Positions 45,194 to 55,600 of a stretch of DNA of 64,000 nucleotides are shown here, one piece after another. Below the pieces are notes generated by a model. It made no database searches and was not told the origin of the DNA. It saw nothing but the letters and a program-made list of their open reading frames with translations. Position 1 is the first letter of the stretch; the number at the start of each line of letters is the position of its first letter. Source of the DNA: Fasciola hepatica. Taxonomy: Eukaryota > Platyhelminthes > Trematoda > Plagiorchiida > Fasciolidae. Position numbers and translations under genes: made by a program. The stretch lies in assembly GCA_948099385.1 (NCBI GenBank), contig CANUEZ040000151.1, positions 2,116,001 through 2,180,000 on the forward strand, in the 5' to 3' direction.

Positions 45194-45231
45194 CCCAACG
45201 CTCCGTTGGGCAGTGCCCAACCCTGTTGGGC
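45194..45231. repeat. Chained GTTGGG/CCCAAC palindromes
   Basis: Three overlapping perfect palindromes: CCCAACG-CTC-CGTTGGG (45194-45210), GTTGGGC-AGT-GCCCAAC (45205-45221) and GCCCAAC-CCT-GTTGGGC (45215-45231). Each has a 7-bp stem and 3-base loop. They may be the right subterminal repeats of the CACTA-like element; CAGTG at 45211-45215 would fit a CACTG terminus. Confidence 0.85.
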
Positions 45232-45529
45232 AATGTGCTACTTGGGATATTCGCCGTCTTTTCTTTTGTCTGAGGCTCCCGCTTGGTTCGTCCTTTCGCC
45301 CTGATCTTCACGTTGTTCCCTTGCCCCAACGTTCCCCGTTACAAAATTATTCGCTTGGGAATGTAGTGGGACCCTTTTGCTGGGGAACGGGTTTGAAGTA
45401 TATAACGATGACCAGCTCAAAGCCGTTTACTTGGGCCTATACTTCGAAGGTGCGCATAAAAGTGATAGGGTCATCCAACATCGACCGAAGAGCGGGTCTT
45501 TTCTCTTTTCCTTCCCAACACACTAGGTT
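45232..45529. other. Spacer, nothing recognised
   Basis: No coding or repeat assigned between the palindromes and LINE-G. A CCCAACACACTAGG motif lies near 45517 but no partner was found. Confidence 0.3.
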
Positions 45530-46990
45530 GAAGAACTAGAGAGGAGGATATTGTTAAAAAAATCCAAGACACACGGGAAGCCGTGGCCTGATGCCCTACA
45601 CCCAGCTATCACAAAGGTATTGGTTGCAATAACAAGTGAGCAAGTCTGCCGTCTGCAAAGTGCAACATTTCAGCAAGGAGTGCTAGACTTCGATGGAAGT
45701 TACCCACCAACGTGGCTATCCACAAGGTAGGAGTACGGTCAGGTTAGGATTATTGCTGTCCAGTAAACCTCACAGGCATTCTCTAAAGGTGTTTAGGGCG
45801 ATTGGAAAGGAAACCCCCATGTGAACACTTACTTAGCCACAAGTTGGTCTCCAAAGCACAGCACGGGTATTGGAAAGGCAAATCTTGTCTCTGGAATCGC
45901 GTAGTGTTCTCAAACGAAGTCAATACCTGGTTTGACGAGGGCAAAGTGGTCGAACGTTTTTACCTAGATATCAGCAAGTATTTTGACCCAGTCATCCGCT
46001 GCCTATTGAAGAGCAACCGGAAAATTCTGAGATAGGGGGCAAATACACAATTCGACATCAGTCTTCTAACAGGAAGTTTCATGTTAGGGTAGGAACCGGC
46101 GCGTCAAAAGCAGCAGACGTAACCAGCAAAGTACATGAGGGGTCAGTTTTAGGCTCACTGGTTTTTCTACTTAAGTGACCTAGCAAAAGAACCATCTTTA
46201 ACGTGTTTTGCTTCGCAGGCGATGTAAAATTTGTGGGATCAGGAGATAGTGATGGATAAGCAAGGGACCGGAAGTGGTTAGTTAGCTGGGCGAACAAATG
46301 GGTTACGCTCCCAAGCGAAATTAAGAATCACCTGATAACCAGGGTTCCAGTGGGATTAAAGGTCGCCGGTGGAAGTGAACCATCTTCAGCTGAGGTCACA
46401 CAGTCTACAAGAGACTTGGGTCTCCAAGTGACTTGGAACTTTAAGTGTGCTAAGCTGTGCAAGCTGGCTGCTCACTGGGCAAAGGGTGAGCTCTTTCTAA
46501 CAGGTCGGTGGAAGTGTTCACAACTAAGTACAAGGCGGCAGTGACGCCACTTTTGGAACACTGTGTACAAGCTTGGTTGTCACTTCTGAAAAAGAAGCGA
46601 CCTGCCCACGAAAGGTCCAGCGGCTGGCCACTCGGAGGGTTGAAGGACGGCAAGGGAAATCATACGAACACTTAGTGCAGGATATGGAACTCTCCTCATT
46701 TGAGGAAAGGAGACAAACGAGACTTTCCTGGAGTGGTTAAAAATACTGAAGAGTTAGTCGGTCATAATACAGGGGATATATGTAAACAGGCCACTGGTCA
46801 CAAAACGAGAGGAATTGATGCAAAATTATGGAAGCCACGCTCTAGGCTAAATGTGCGAGCGAACTTCTTCAGCAACAAAGTAGTGGGGATGTCTAGTAGA
46901 CTGACAAAGTGAATAGTTAGTGCACAAGGTATAAGGCACTTTAAAAGAATGCTGGATGAAAAGTGAGCCGACTTATTCAAGGAAAGTAAA
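45530..46990 (+). pseudogene. LINE-G reverse transcriptase
   Basis: Forward CR1-like RT remnant covering nearly the whole domain. The entry block reads PDALHPAITKVLV with CRLQSATFQQGVLDF (about 45590-45690). The open frame 45802-46035 follows, with LVSKAQHGYWKGKSCLWNRV and FYLDISKYFDPV (catalytic FLD-SKAFD block). Then LAKEPSLTCFA and a damaged FADDVKFVGSG block near 46215, RDLGLQVTWNFKCAKL (open frame 46350-46544), and the C-terminal part (46700-46912) with RLNVRANFFSNKVVGMS, ending near HFKRMLDEK at 46965. Many frameshifts. Confidence 0.82.
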
Positions 46991-47339
46991 ATACCAAGGA
47001 ATACGGAGAAACTGTAACTCGCTCCGGACCTTTCACGTATCCTGTGCACGTGCCTACAGCCTAGGGCATTAGTTGTGTTGGAAAGGCAATGCCGTGGCTG
47101 TCTCCTGCATGGATGGTGAGAAGAGTTCTTCCACGTTTTTTTCTTTTCAGCCAGACTGAAGGAAAGAATCCCTTCGTGTAACAAAACTGGAGAGAAATGA
47201 CAAGTTTGCAGTAGTGAGTGCCGATCTATGTGCATAACGCTGAGAGAATTCTGGAAGCCCGATATGCTCCGTCCACTGTCAGTCCTGTGCAGTCTGATCT
47301 GACCGGACCTGAAGTGACAAAATTTTCAAGGGCTCACAG
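46991..47339. other. Spacer, nothing recognised
   Basis: No gene or repeat assigned. It is probably the 3' untranslated end of LINE-G. Confidence 0.3.
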
Positions 47340-47640
47340 CCTCACCCATCATTCATACGGCTAGTTCTTTGGTAAATGTGTTCCAGCCTAAATATAGGGC
47401 TTTCATGAAATTTGGTGCGCTGCTACACCCAACAGCATCCTCCGGCTGTCTATTTCAAGGAGGTACAACCCCACTAGCAAAAAAGGTAGCTAGTATGTCC
47501 AGCCTTGAATTCATTCTTTATAGTTTAAGACTGTGTCCCTTGGTTCCGCCTTCAGGGGCAAAATGAACAATTCGCCCATATCCATACCCGTCGGACCCTT
47601 CACAATCTCTGGCTCTTCTGTTATTTCACCCGGGCCTCTG
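47340..47640 (-). pseudogene. LINE-A-type RT C-terminal fragment
   Basis: Reverse-strand fragment homologous to 1380-1680 in the same orientation, coding for a SRLDILATFFA-type block followed by DAVGCSSAPNFMKAL. It is separated from the next copy by about 300 bp without recognised coding. Confidence 0.7.
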
Positions 47641-47939
47641 TAAAAATGGGTAACGAGAAGTCCTCAAGTTCAGTTCAGTTCAGTTCGCGCAGATAACGAC
47701 CACGGACAATCGAGCGTCCAGATTTCCTTCGAAGGTAAGAGCTCTGGATAGGCACCCAACAACGCCCAGTTTATTCCCCCGAATCCCTCTAAAAATAGGA
47801 GAAAAACGTGAAACCTCATCGTAAGTCAACTCCGAAAGTCACTACGCATTTTGAGCCTTCAACAAGTCATTACGTTGCAAATAGAAACGTTCAATAGTTA
47901 AACACATCACATCCGTCCGTCTAGTAACATGCTCAAAAT
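47641..47939. other. Spacer, nothing recognised
   Basis: No coding assigned. TCAGTTCAGTTCAGTTC near 47670 is a short pentamer run. Confidence 0.3.
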
Positions 47940-48990
47940 TCACTGTCAGAAGAGATCTCATTCCACTTGACGTCTAGGGCTCTTTGGATGCCTGGACTGC
48001 CTCCAAGTTCTTTTACCTCTTCGGGCAGTCTTTTTCAGTGGTAAACTTATCAATTACTAAAGACGTAAGACCAGGCTTTTGGTCTGGTTCGAACTTTTGC
48101 CAGCTTCTTCCCATGGCTTCTTGTTTTGGAGTCTGTTGCCGTATGGAATAGACTCTCCGGTCCAAGCCCAGAAAAGTCATCGATTATCCTAAATGTCTCT
48201 ACGAGATCTCGTCGCAGTCTGCTCCTTTCCAAAGAGAAACATCTGAGGTCCTGAAGCTTCTGCTCACAAGGCTTGCCCCTCTGACCTTCAATAATGCTCT
48301 TTGCAAGAGGTTGTACGTTCTCCAAACAGGTGGCACCCTTCTTGTGGAAGAGTGACCAAACATGAACACAGTTTTCTGACAAAAGTCCAACTAAAGACAT
48401 GCACTCTAGCACGAAAACCCTGGGCCGTTTGAACGAAAACGCCGATCTCAACCTCAGGAACTCACCGCATGCCACTTTGCAGCTGCTGCACACTGATCCG
48501 ACCACTTCAGATCGCAAGTCACTAAAGCCCCAAGGTCCCCCATTTCGTTCACTGCCCCTACAGTAAATGGGCCTTGGTCGTGTGCAGCCGTCGGACATGT
48601 CGCTGCACGTGACAACAAGTGGCCGTTCCCAGCATTGAGAGGTAAGTCCCACTTCTGTGCCCAGTTAACAACGTCGGGTACGTCTCTTCTCAGCTCCTCT
48701 CTCCCTTGGGCTTCCACTGACTTCATATCATCTGCGAAGAAGAATCTTTGTGACTGTAGGACTGAGGCTAAATCGATAATAAACAAAATAAAAAGAAGTG
48801 AGCCTAGTGCTGAACCGTGTGTTAATTCACCGATGACGTTTTCTAATTTAGAGTTCTTTTCAACTACCCTGATGTCAAGCTTTCTGATTAGTTGCAGCTC
48901 ATTTCAGCCTTCATTCTCCAGGAAAGGGCAGTGCATCCTTGTAGTGACCCCAATTGTTCCGAAAAAATGGCTATTTTATTGACATCATTT
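47940..48990 (-). pseudogene. LINE-A3 reverse transcriptase C-terminal half
   Basis: Reverse copy closely matching 1-600. The open frame 48786-48454 holds FFFADDMKSVE (catalytic FADD), NWAQKWDLPLNAGN and DLGALVTCDLKWSDQCAAAA. The open frame 48652-48050 continues in another frame with GKPCEQKLQDLRCFSLERSR and LRRDLVETFRIIDDF, the conserved ERRRLRGDLIE block of CR1-like RTs, then a C-terminal tail to about 47940. The frame change lies in the overlap at about 48454-48652. It is cut at about 48990, before the QHGF block. This copy shows what lies beyond the left window edge for LINE-A1. Confidence 0.87.
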
Positions 48991-49599
48991 TGATCTATTC
49001 TTATACGATCTTTTCCTACTTTTAGTATCGACATCGCCGTTTTGTTTGAACGCGTGCATTCAACTTGACGGGCTTTTCTGAGGTTTCCGTGTACCTCTTT
49101 GTAATCACTTTCATTTTCGGTTCTTCACCGATTGTACTCTCTCGCGGTTGGGCTTCTGCTCAGCTGTTGCCTTCATTTCCATTAGGTGTATTCCTCCTAT
49201 CGGTACTGTTTCGGTACCACGACGTATAGGATATACCTTCGCACCTGCCGACAGACTTGCCTCTTCCCTGCTTGTCCGACAGAGGGAACAACTTTGGTAC
49301 CTCACTGTGGGACCGAATAGAAGACACTTTCACCGGTCACGATCAAAAGTTTTCTGCATTGTTGGGCCTGAATCCCCCCTAACCCTTCTGCATTATTCGC
49401 CCGCCCGGTGAATCCGCAAATTTTTACTGTCTCACTTCCTTCGTTGTTGCAAGATATTTATTTTTTACGATATAATACAGCAGCGTAGCCACTCCTGAAG
49501 ATAATATGCAGCTCGACACAGACCTCACTTAATCTGCGGTTGCTTTCTAGCCGGAGCTGTGTCTGGGATGGAGCCGGCTGTGTGAAATCTGCCTCCAGG
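48991..49599. other. Unclassified stretch
   Basis: Overlapping open frames on both strands (49305-49111 reverse, 49148-49411 forward) show no identifiable family. Confidence 0.3.
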
Positions 49600-50153
49600 A
49601 CCATACAGAGCCCATCATCACGCGCCAGGTCTTATTTTGTTGTTGTCATTGTTGAAGACTCCTCCTTATGTGATATTAGTTGTAGTTTCCTCGCATGCCC
49701 AAATACACTTCCACTGTAGCTCACCCGCACGCGCATGATAAGCGGTTGCGCCCCACACTTCAATCAAGTCACGACATTGTTTCACGACTTTTTGTTTCGT
49801 TACTGGCATTGGTAAAACTGTTCCACATGTGATCATTAATGCGGTTTCTTTGCACACACACACACGCTTGCACACTGACCACTACTTCTTCGAAGACAGA
49901 ATATGGACTTGGAATCTCCATGCATCTTCTCCCTTCGCGCCTACGGTTGAGCAGCAGAGCTTGCGTACAGTTCACAGGAACATCTCGCCGGCCTGACAAC
50001 CGGATCATGTGCTACCATGCATATGTGTGCAGAATCCGGAAGTCAGCAGCAGTAGCAACTCGCACTGACAGCAGAGCCTAGGTAGATAGGGGGATTCTTT
50101 ACTCTGATTCCAAACCTTTGACTCTGCCTAAATCGGGAGAATTTGGTGGGTGG
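49600..50153 (+). mobile_element. BEL-5: 3' internal end of a BEL/Pao element with polypurine tract
   Basis: Non-coding forward sequence that matches the 3' internal end of BEL-3 (complement of 56779-57100): shared CGCACTGACAGCAG, then GGTAG and CAAACCTTTG segments in the same order, a CA-repeat (49853-49865), and finally GGGAGAATTTGGTGGGTGG directly before an LTR at 50154. That is the position and sequence of the BEL polypurine tract. The left limit is uncertain. Confidence 0.7.
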
Positions 50154-50523
50154 TGTAGCAATCGGTTAAGGAAGATCCTTCGAGGGCACTTTATCATCGT
50201 CATTCCTTGGAATTACTCAATGACGTATAATACTTGCGTGTTTCGTACAACTCACGTTTCTATGAAATGGCTTTTTTCCGTTCAGGTCCAGGGAGCCTCA
50301 GTGTCATATCCCGTCTTGAACCTGCTTGACGCATTTGCATTTCAGTCGCACTTCGTGCACTTGGTCCTCTTTTCTGGGTCCTTGTGGTCGCACACTTGAA
50401 GTTTGTATGTGTTTAGTGCCGCTATGTATTCATTAATTCAGTATCGTGGAAGGTACGGATCAATCCTGATTTGGTTCCGGGATTCTCACGGATTTGGCTA
50501 CGTATTGCTCGAAGCATGTTATA
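50154..50523 (+). repeat. LTR flanked by internal sequence on both sides
   Basis: 370 bp, starting TGTAGCAATCGG and ending GCATGTTATA, homologous along its length to the BEL-3 LTR in coding orientation (for example GATTTGGCTACGTATTGCTC near the end). It follows a polypurine tract (as a 3' LTR) and precedes gag leader sequence starting GTACTCAA (as a 5' LTR). Confidence 0.88.
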
Positions 50524-51104
50524 GTACTCAAAAGGCCTAATTAGGAACAAGAAAACACACATGCCCAGAAAACGAAAAAAGCAATCGGAACTCGGACACG
50601 AAGTAAGTCGGCAATTCATCGGTGAGGGTTTGGGTTCATTTGATTTCATAGATAACGTCAGATGGCCTGGCCCTCCCAGTGCCGCTTTTATGTATTACTG
50701 AGGGTATTATTGACTGAAATAATGTTGTTGGTTTGGGTGGAGGATATTGGAACCAAAACAGCAGTTGCTATCCTCTAGGCAACGGGCCCAAGAGGCGGGG
50801 GAATAATGTAGACTCAGCGAGCTTCAGCGTCGAACTAATGAAAACGACCCCTTCATCAGACCAGGACGAGTAGAAATGGGAAGTCCCACGATGGCCTTCA
50901 AGCACTTACCACCAATGCAAACGACAATCCATTTACCAAGAGCAGAGCTCACGGTATCCGACAGACTACCAGAAGGGTATTGCAAGTTTGCCAAACAGTT
51001 TGAAGCTATCTTAGAGAATATGGTGACCGACCCCGGTCAAGGGCCGCTTCGCTTGGCTCACTATTATCCAGGAAGAGCCCGAGAAGCTATTGATCGATGT
51101 GCCA
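50524..51104 (+). pseudogene. gag: BEL-4 leader and gag, first part
   Basis: Forward strand. The leader GTACTCAAAAGGCC and AGGAACAAGAAAACACA parallels that of BEL-3 (complement of about 62650-62620). The open frame 50876-51109 reads LPRAELTVSDRLPEGYCKF and PGRAREAIDRC, the first half of the DUF1759-like gag core. It is interrupted at 51104 by a solo LTR. Confidence 0.85.
51100..51104. repeat. Target duplication TGCCA (left)
   Basis: Repeated at 51474-51478 on the other side of the solo LTR. Confidence 0.85.
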
Positions 51105-51473
51105 AGTAAAGATCAGACGTGGAAAATCCCCCCAGAAACACCACAATTTCCTGTTTTCCTGGCTCCACTCGCTCATGTACACTATTTGCAGGTTTTTATG
51201 CACTGTATGTCTTCATGAACTAACGTTGGTTTGTTCGCGTCCTATGCCCTACTCTGCCATATCCAATTTTGGGCCCACTTGAGCATGCGCACCTTTTTCG
51301 CAAGCCGCAACTTGGTTCTCGTTTTCCCAGTCATTTTGTTCGCAAAATTGAGGCTCTTATTTGTTTTATGTCGTTGTTCATTTGGCAACCTAGTATTGTA
51401 GAATTTGCGGATAATTGCTTTGTTTCTGGATCCCTTTTAAATTTAGCTGCGTGGTGCTCATAGGTGTCTCAAA
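51105..51473 (+). mobile_element. Solo LTR inside BEL-4 gag
   Basis: 369 bp, aligning along its length with the BEL-3 LTR in coding orientation (GACGTGGAAAATCCCCCC near the start; AGCCGCAACTTGGTTCTCGT and GTCGTTGTTCATTTGGCAAC later). Its first bases read AGTAAA instead of TGTAAC and the end has drifted too. TGCCA flanks it on both sides, and the gag frame is in phase when the LTR and one duplication are disregarded. Confidence 0.88.
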
Positions 51474-51700
51474 TGCCATGCTAGGCCCGGGACAGGGCTA
51501 CGCACCGGCGAGGAAGATTTCGAGAGAAATGTCTGGCCAGCCGCTCAAGGTTGCCCGCCGTCTGAAAGGGAGGGGGCGATGTCAGAAGCCAAACAAAAAC
51601 TGGCGACGTCTGTGCAGTGAAGGATCTCGACGTTAAAATGCAGAACCGTCCCATGGCTCTCGATCATTTAGATTGCAGGGTGGATCTCAAAACTACGCAC
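51474..51700 (+). pseudogene. gag: BEL-4 gag, second part
   Basis: Gag continues with MLGPGQGYAPARKISREMSG and QPLKVARR, then after a frame change with DLDVKMQNRPMALDHLDC, both as in BEL-3 (62110-61900 reverse). The rest of gag and the zinc knuckle are missing: protease coding begins about 100 bp later. Confidence 0.8.
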
Positions 51701-51799
51701 ATACCGTAAGGGGTAGATCACGGTCTCTGGCCCGAGCCACATATTCGCCGGACCGAAGAAGTGGAACGCATAAACCGGGGTGACCTTTAGGCCAATGTC

Positions 51800-52380
51800 G
51801 AGGAATAAGCGAATATTTAGACAGGCAAACCAGAGGCAAACCACTAATTCTGACAGTGATCGTTGTAAGATTGCTGACCTCCGATGGGCTGGCCAATGCT
51901 TTGGCCTGTACCGACAGCGGATCGGACACCACCCTGGTGAGGGAGTGGTTTGCCGATGAGAACCATTTCGCGAAAGCACTACGTCGTTAGCTCTGAGTAT
52001 GGTGGGTGGAACCCAGGTAATAACTGCAGGTCTACTGAGGTGGCTACTCTTCTCCCTAGGTTCCAATGAGTGAATTGATTCAACAAATGCTTTCGCATTG
52101 GCTGCCCCCCCCCCATGCGAGCACCAAGGTTAGTGAATGCAATTCCATCTAGAGTGCCCCATTTGCATGATGTAGCCGTTGTGGATCGGGGGACGAAGAA
52201 GTAGACCTTCCCGTCTGTTGCGACATGCCAGAAGTGCACTGGGGGCTGGACCAGAGGGTAGGCGACGGCCAGGCACCCTATGCCATACTTCGGACACTAG
52301 GATGGATATTATGCGGCCCCGACTGAGGAGCGTGGCCCTGTAAATTACTTATCAGCAGAAACGGAGCAGCTCGGCCATTC
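51800..52380 (+). pseudogene. pol: BEL-4 aspartic protease region
   Basis: Forward coding in two or more frames. The active-site region at about 51895-51960 reads NALACTDSGSDTTLVREWF, with the canonical DSGS that BEL-2 and BEL-3 have lost. After stops come an LPHWLPPPPMRAPRLVNAIP-like stretch (with a 10-base C-run at 52105-52114), PHLHDVAVVD, and VNYLSAETEQL near 52340. The order matches BEL-3 protease and post-protease blocks. No RT follows. Confidence 0.8.
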
Positions 52381-53639
52381 CGGCACCCCGCCTCCGAGTC
52401 CCTGGACCGAACTGAGATTGATTTGGGTTGGAATTAGCAGTCAGTCTTGTGCCCTGATTTGATTTCATTCCTGGCCAAGCAGCCCACAGACAGGATAGAA
52501 TAGACGGTAGGCTGATTGAAGGGGTACTTTTTCTTGTAAGAGCGGATTACCAGCAGTGGGGAAAGTTTACACTTGTAACATCTAACACTGGTCGTTTCTT
52601 GTAGCCTTGGCCCAGGCCGGTGGTCGGTAGGAGTAGCCTGTGCCTTTAGAGCACCTCAGGCAGACGGGAAAGAAGATTCTAAACTGTTCCAGCCTTTGCA
52701 GACAATGCTGGGAGGGCCACAACATTTTATCGTATCCCCTAGAAATAAGCTGGGACGAAGAAAGTGCTCTCGAAGGGACCACCTGAAATGCTGTCGTGAA
52801 GTGGCTTCACAACCGTGCTCCCACACAACACCCAAGAGAGATACCACTCTTCTGCGATGAACAACGTCATTGTGAACTCGAGCCTCCGGCAATCAGATAT
52901 CGATCTGACGTCATCTCTTCAGAGCTCACATACGGATTACAGGGACGGTGAACAACAGTAAGTCCGCGTGAAACCTGTTACATTTAATTTTCTAATGTAT
53001 AGCCCACTTGCCTTTTTTTCTCAAAAAGCTCCTCCGCCTGTCTAAGTTTGTTGGTGTACTCTTAGATAGTGCTGACATCGACTTGGTGTACCATACAGAC
53101 CGATTAATACACTTCACAACTTGACACCTGCAAGTACATATTTTAATACAAATACAAAATAAACTGCAGGCTAGAAGAGGTAGCTTCACAAAAACCGAAT
53201 AATACTCAGCAGCACTGCAAAGAGAATGAAAATATTATCCGAATAAAGCACATGGTACTGCACTTTCGATACACTGCGTATAGTGAAGCGACCTGAGTCG
53301 ATGGGTGAACTTTTTCAAAAACCAGATTTGAAGATGAAAGCACTTAGAATTCAAAACGGCGCGGAATTGTACCGAAGACTTCGGCAAGTTGACGAACTCA
53401 CATTTCAGTCAAATGAAGGCAAACGAATCAGTGACAAGTTGAGATAAGCATAAAAATAAATACGGTGTAAATAAAACTGGTTCAGCCATTGAGGTTCGTG
53501 AGAAGTTCCTTTATGACTTTCATCTTTTCAATCAAAACTCGTGCTGAGCAAAGCACTGTGGGGCTAAAATAGACATTCGAGGGTGAGGGGATGAGTTTAA
53601 ATGAGGAAATTGTGAAGGGATGAGTACGGCATGCCAATT
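52381..53639. other. Unclassified stretch after BEL-4
   Basis: No RT, integrase or LTR of the BEL family was recognised. 52440-52960 shows broken forward and reverse frames without motifs; 52985-53640 is AT-rich and empty. Confidence 0.3.
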
Positions 53640-54100
53640 AATCGTGATACAGGGGATAGTTCGGGGCCGCAAGAATCTTCACAGAGAACTTTTCACAGGA
53701 TATATTGTGCAAATCGCAAACAATAGTGGTAAGAGATCTCATGGAAGTCAGACAGACACGATTAATAATGGCCAGACCATGGTTTAGTGTGATAAAATCT
53801 TTCTTAAGCAGACCGGGCAAGATTGCAGGAGGGCAATAGAGCAGGACTAGGGGAATACAATGAGAGAAAACATAAAAAATGGCAGCTTTTGTGGCACCAA
53901 ATTGCCTTGGCCCAAGTATTTGGTGGCTAGAGAAGGCCCTGCATGCAAAATGCCTCATTTTTTTGGAATCCACTTTACGGGAGTACAGGCGTTGAGTCAT
54001 TCAGTCAGTCTTCAGTCTCCAAATAAGGGGCGGTGGAAAGTCATCCCATATGAGCCTAATCGCGCTGCACTGCATTAGCCCGGCTAGATGCCGCTGCTCT
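53640..54100 (-). other. Possible LINE-F 3' region
   Basis: Downstream (reverse strand) of the LINE-F RT end. The open frame 54000-53638 (120 codons) has hydrophobic stretches but no known family; it is probably 3' untranslated sequence. Confidence 0.35.
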
Positions 54101-55600
54101 GCTAATAATCCCTCCGGGTGTGATCCAACTTCCTCTTAAACAGTGTCTCAGTTTCCTCTTCCACCGCTTCGGTCGGTACAGTACTGCAGAGATTGGCCGC
54201 TCACCTTGACAATAAACAGATGGCCGGTAGGCCGGTGGAACGCGCCTTGCGAAGCGTCAGTGCGTGTCATTCGGTGTGGTCATCATTCCTGAGCGGGAAT
54301 TCCGGCTGCGGGTCCGGGCTCAACTCACCACGGATTATCCACCTGGCATAGATGAGGTCGCCTCGAAGACGTCTGTAGGCAGTGGGAAACAACCTAGAGT
54401 CTTCCAGGCTTTCCTCACAGCTGAACCCACGTAGCCCGGCCACGGAGAGTGTGGCAGCATGTTTCGCTGGTTCCACTTTGGCTGCATCCGCTGCCATGCA
54501 GAGGCAGACTACCGGACCACCATATTCCATGCAAGGACATACATGAGAGTTTTACAGCCATCGGAGGGTGTCCATGGGCAGAGGCCCAAATGAACGGCTA
54601 ACGGGACCAAGTATTCCCCACGACCAAGAGCAGGCTCTCCCAGTGTGTGCTCTTGTCTTCAGATTGTTGGTGATAACAACTCCGAGGTCCTTTCCCTCCT
54701 GCGTGTGACGAAGTACTATACGTCCACGGCAGTAGCCGGAAGTGTCATTGGGGCCACCTATCCTCATGCTCGCGCATTTGTCCACGTTTATGGGTAGACC
54801 AGGTGGTCGCTCAGTTGACTAGACCCTAGAGATCCTCCTGTGGTAACTCGCGATCCTCTGCCGATCGAATGGTGCGCCAGATCTTTAGGTCGTCGGAGTA
54901 TATAAAGCATTGGCGTCGGATGGTCTGTGGTAGATCACTCACAAACACTAGAAATGACGGGCGTCCTAGCTCTGAGTCTTGCGACAGGCCACTGCTAAGC
55001 GGAAGCCAAGCTGATTAGGACTGTGCAACCGTCACGAAAAAGGTTCTCTCGACCAAGAAATCCTCAATCCAATGATGCATAGCCCCGGAAAATCCGATAG
55101 CCCGGAGTTTCAGCAACAGACCATCGTGAGGAACTTTATCAAACACTCCAATAAAGTCCACGAAAATGAAGTCCGTGACATATCCCTCAGCCGTAGCGTT
55201 CGACCGACCCTCACAGTTAGTTAAATGGTTTGTCAGACACAACCAGCTTCTCCGAAAACCGTGTTAGTCTGCTCATAGCAGTTGATGGCATCCCAGATAT
55301 TCACGTATACCAGCCGCCACCAGCTTTTCCATGACCCCTCCAGCTGCGGAAGTGGAGCTAACTGGACGGTGGTTGGCTGAGGTGGACTTGATCCCACCTT
55401 TGTGCAGAGGAAAAACCACTGCTTTTTTCCACTCCCAAAGTAGACTGCCAGAGGCCAACGATAAATTGAACGACCGAGCCAGCGATGTAGTCAGTTGGTC
55501 AGCCAACTCCTTCGACATCGACGGGTGCGCATCGTCCGGTCCCGGTGATTTATGGTTTGTGATTGGTTTGAGCATGTTATTCACTTCCGGCTCCCCAAAA
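54101..55600 (-). pseudogene. LINE-F reverse transcriptase
   Basis: Reverse CR1-like RT in pieces, in family order. 55584-55273 (103 codons) has NHKSPGPDDAHPSMSKELAD, WKKAVVFPLHKGG and ANHRPVSSTSAAGGVMEKLV. 55242-55015 has FIFVDFIGVFDKVPHDGLLL, where the usual FLD-SKAFD block reads FVDFIGVFD. About 54905 has the catalytic FIYSDDLKIW (YSDD in place of YADD). 54785-54552 has the NVDKC-ASMRIG and KDLGVVITNNLKT blocks, and 54530-54267 has SCEESLEDSRLFPTAYRRLR and GDLIYARWII. The C-terminal end near 54110 reads TETLFKRKLDH. Frame changes separate the pieces. The endonuclease lies upstream, split by BEL-3. Confidence 0.88.

Larger units (their letters stand above)
34690..45231 (-). mobile_element. 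CACTA/EnSpm-like DNA transposon, split by BEL-2
   Basis: Composite interval. A TNP2-like transposase (44780-42660) and a DUF4806-like ORF (35940-35484) lie on the same strand and are separated by the 5.8-kb BEL-2 insertion (36619-42416). Without BEL-2 the element would be about 4.7 kb. Near both ends are clusters of short GTTGGGC/GCCCAAC-type repeats in both orientations (34690-34806 and 45194-45231), which resemble the subterminal repeats of CACTA transposons. Exact terminal CACT(A/G) repeats and the 3-bp target duplication were not resolved, so the limits are approximate. Confidence 0.55.
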
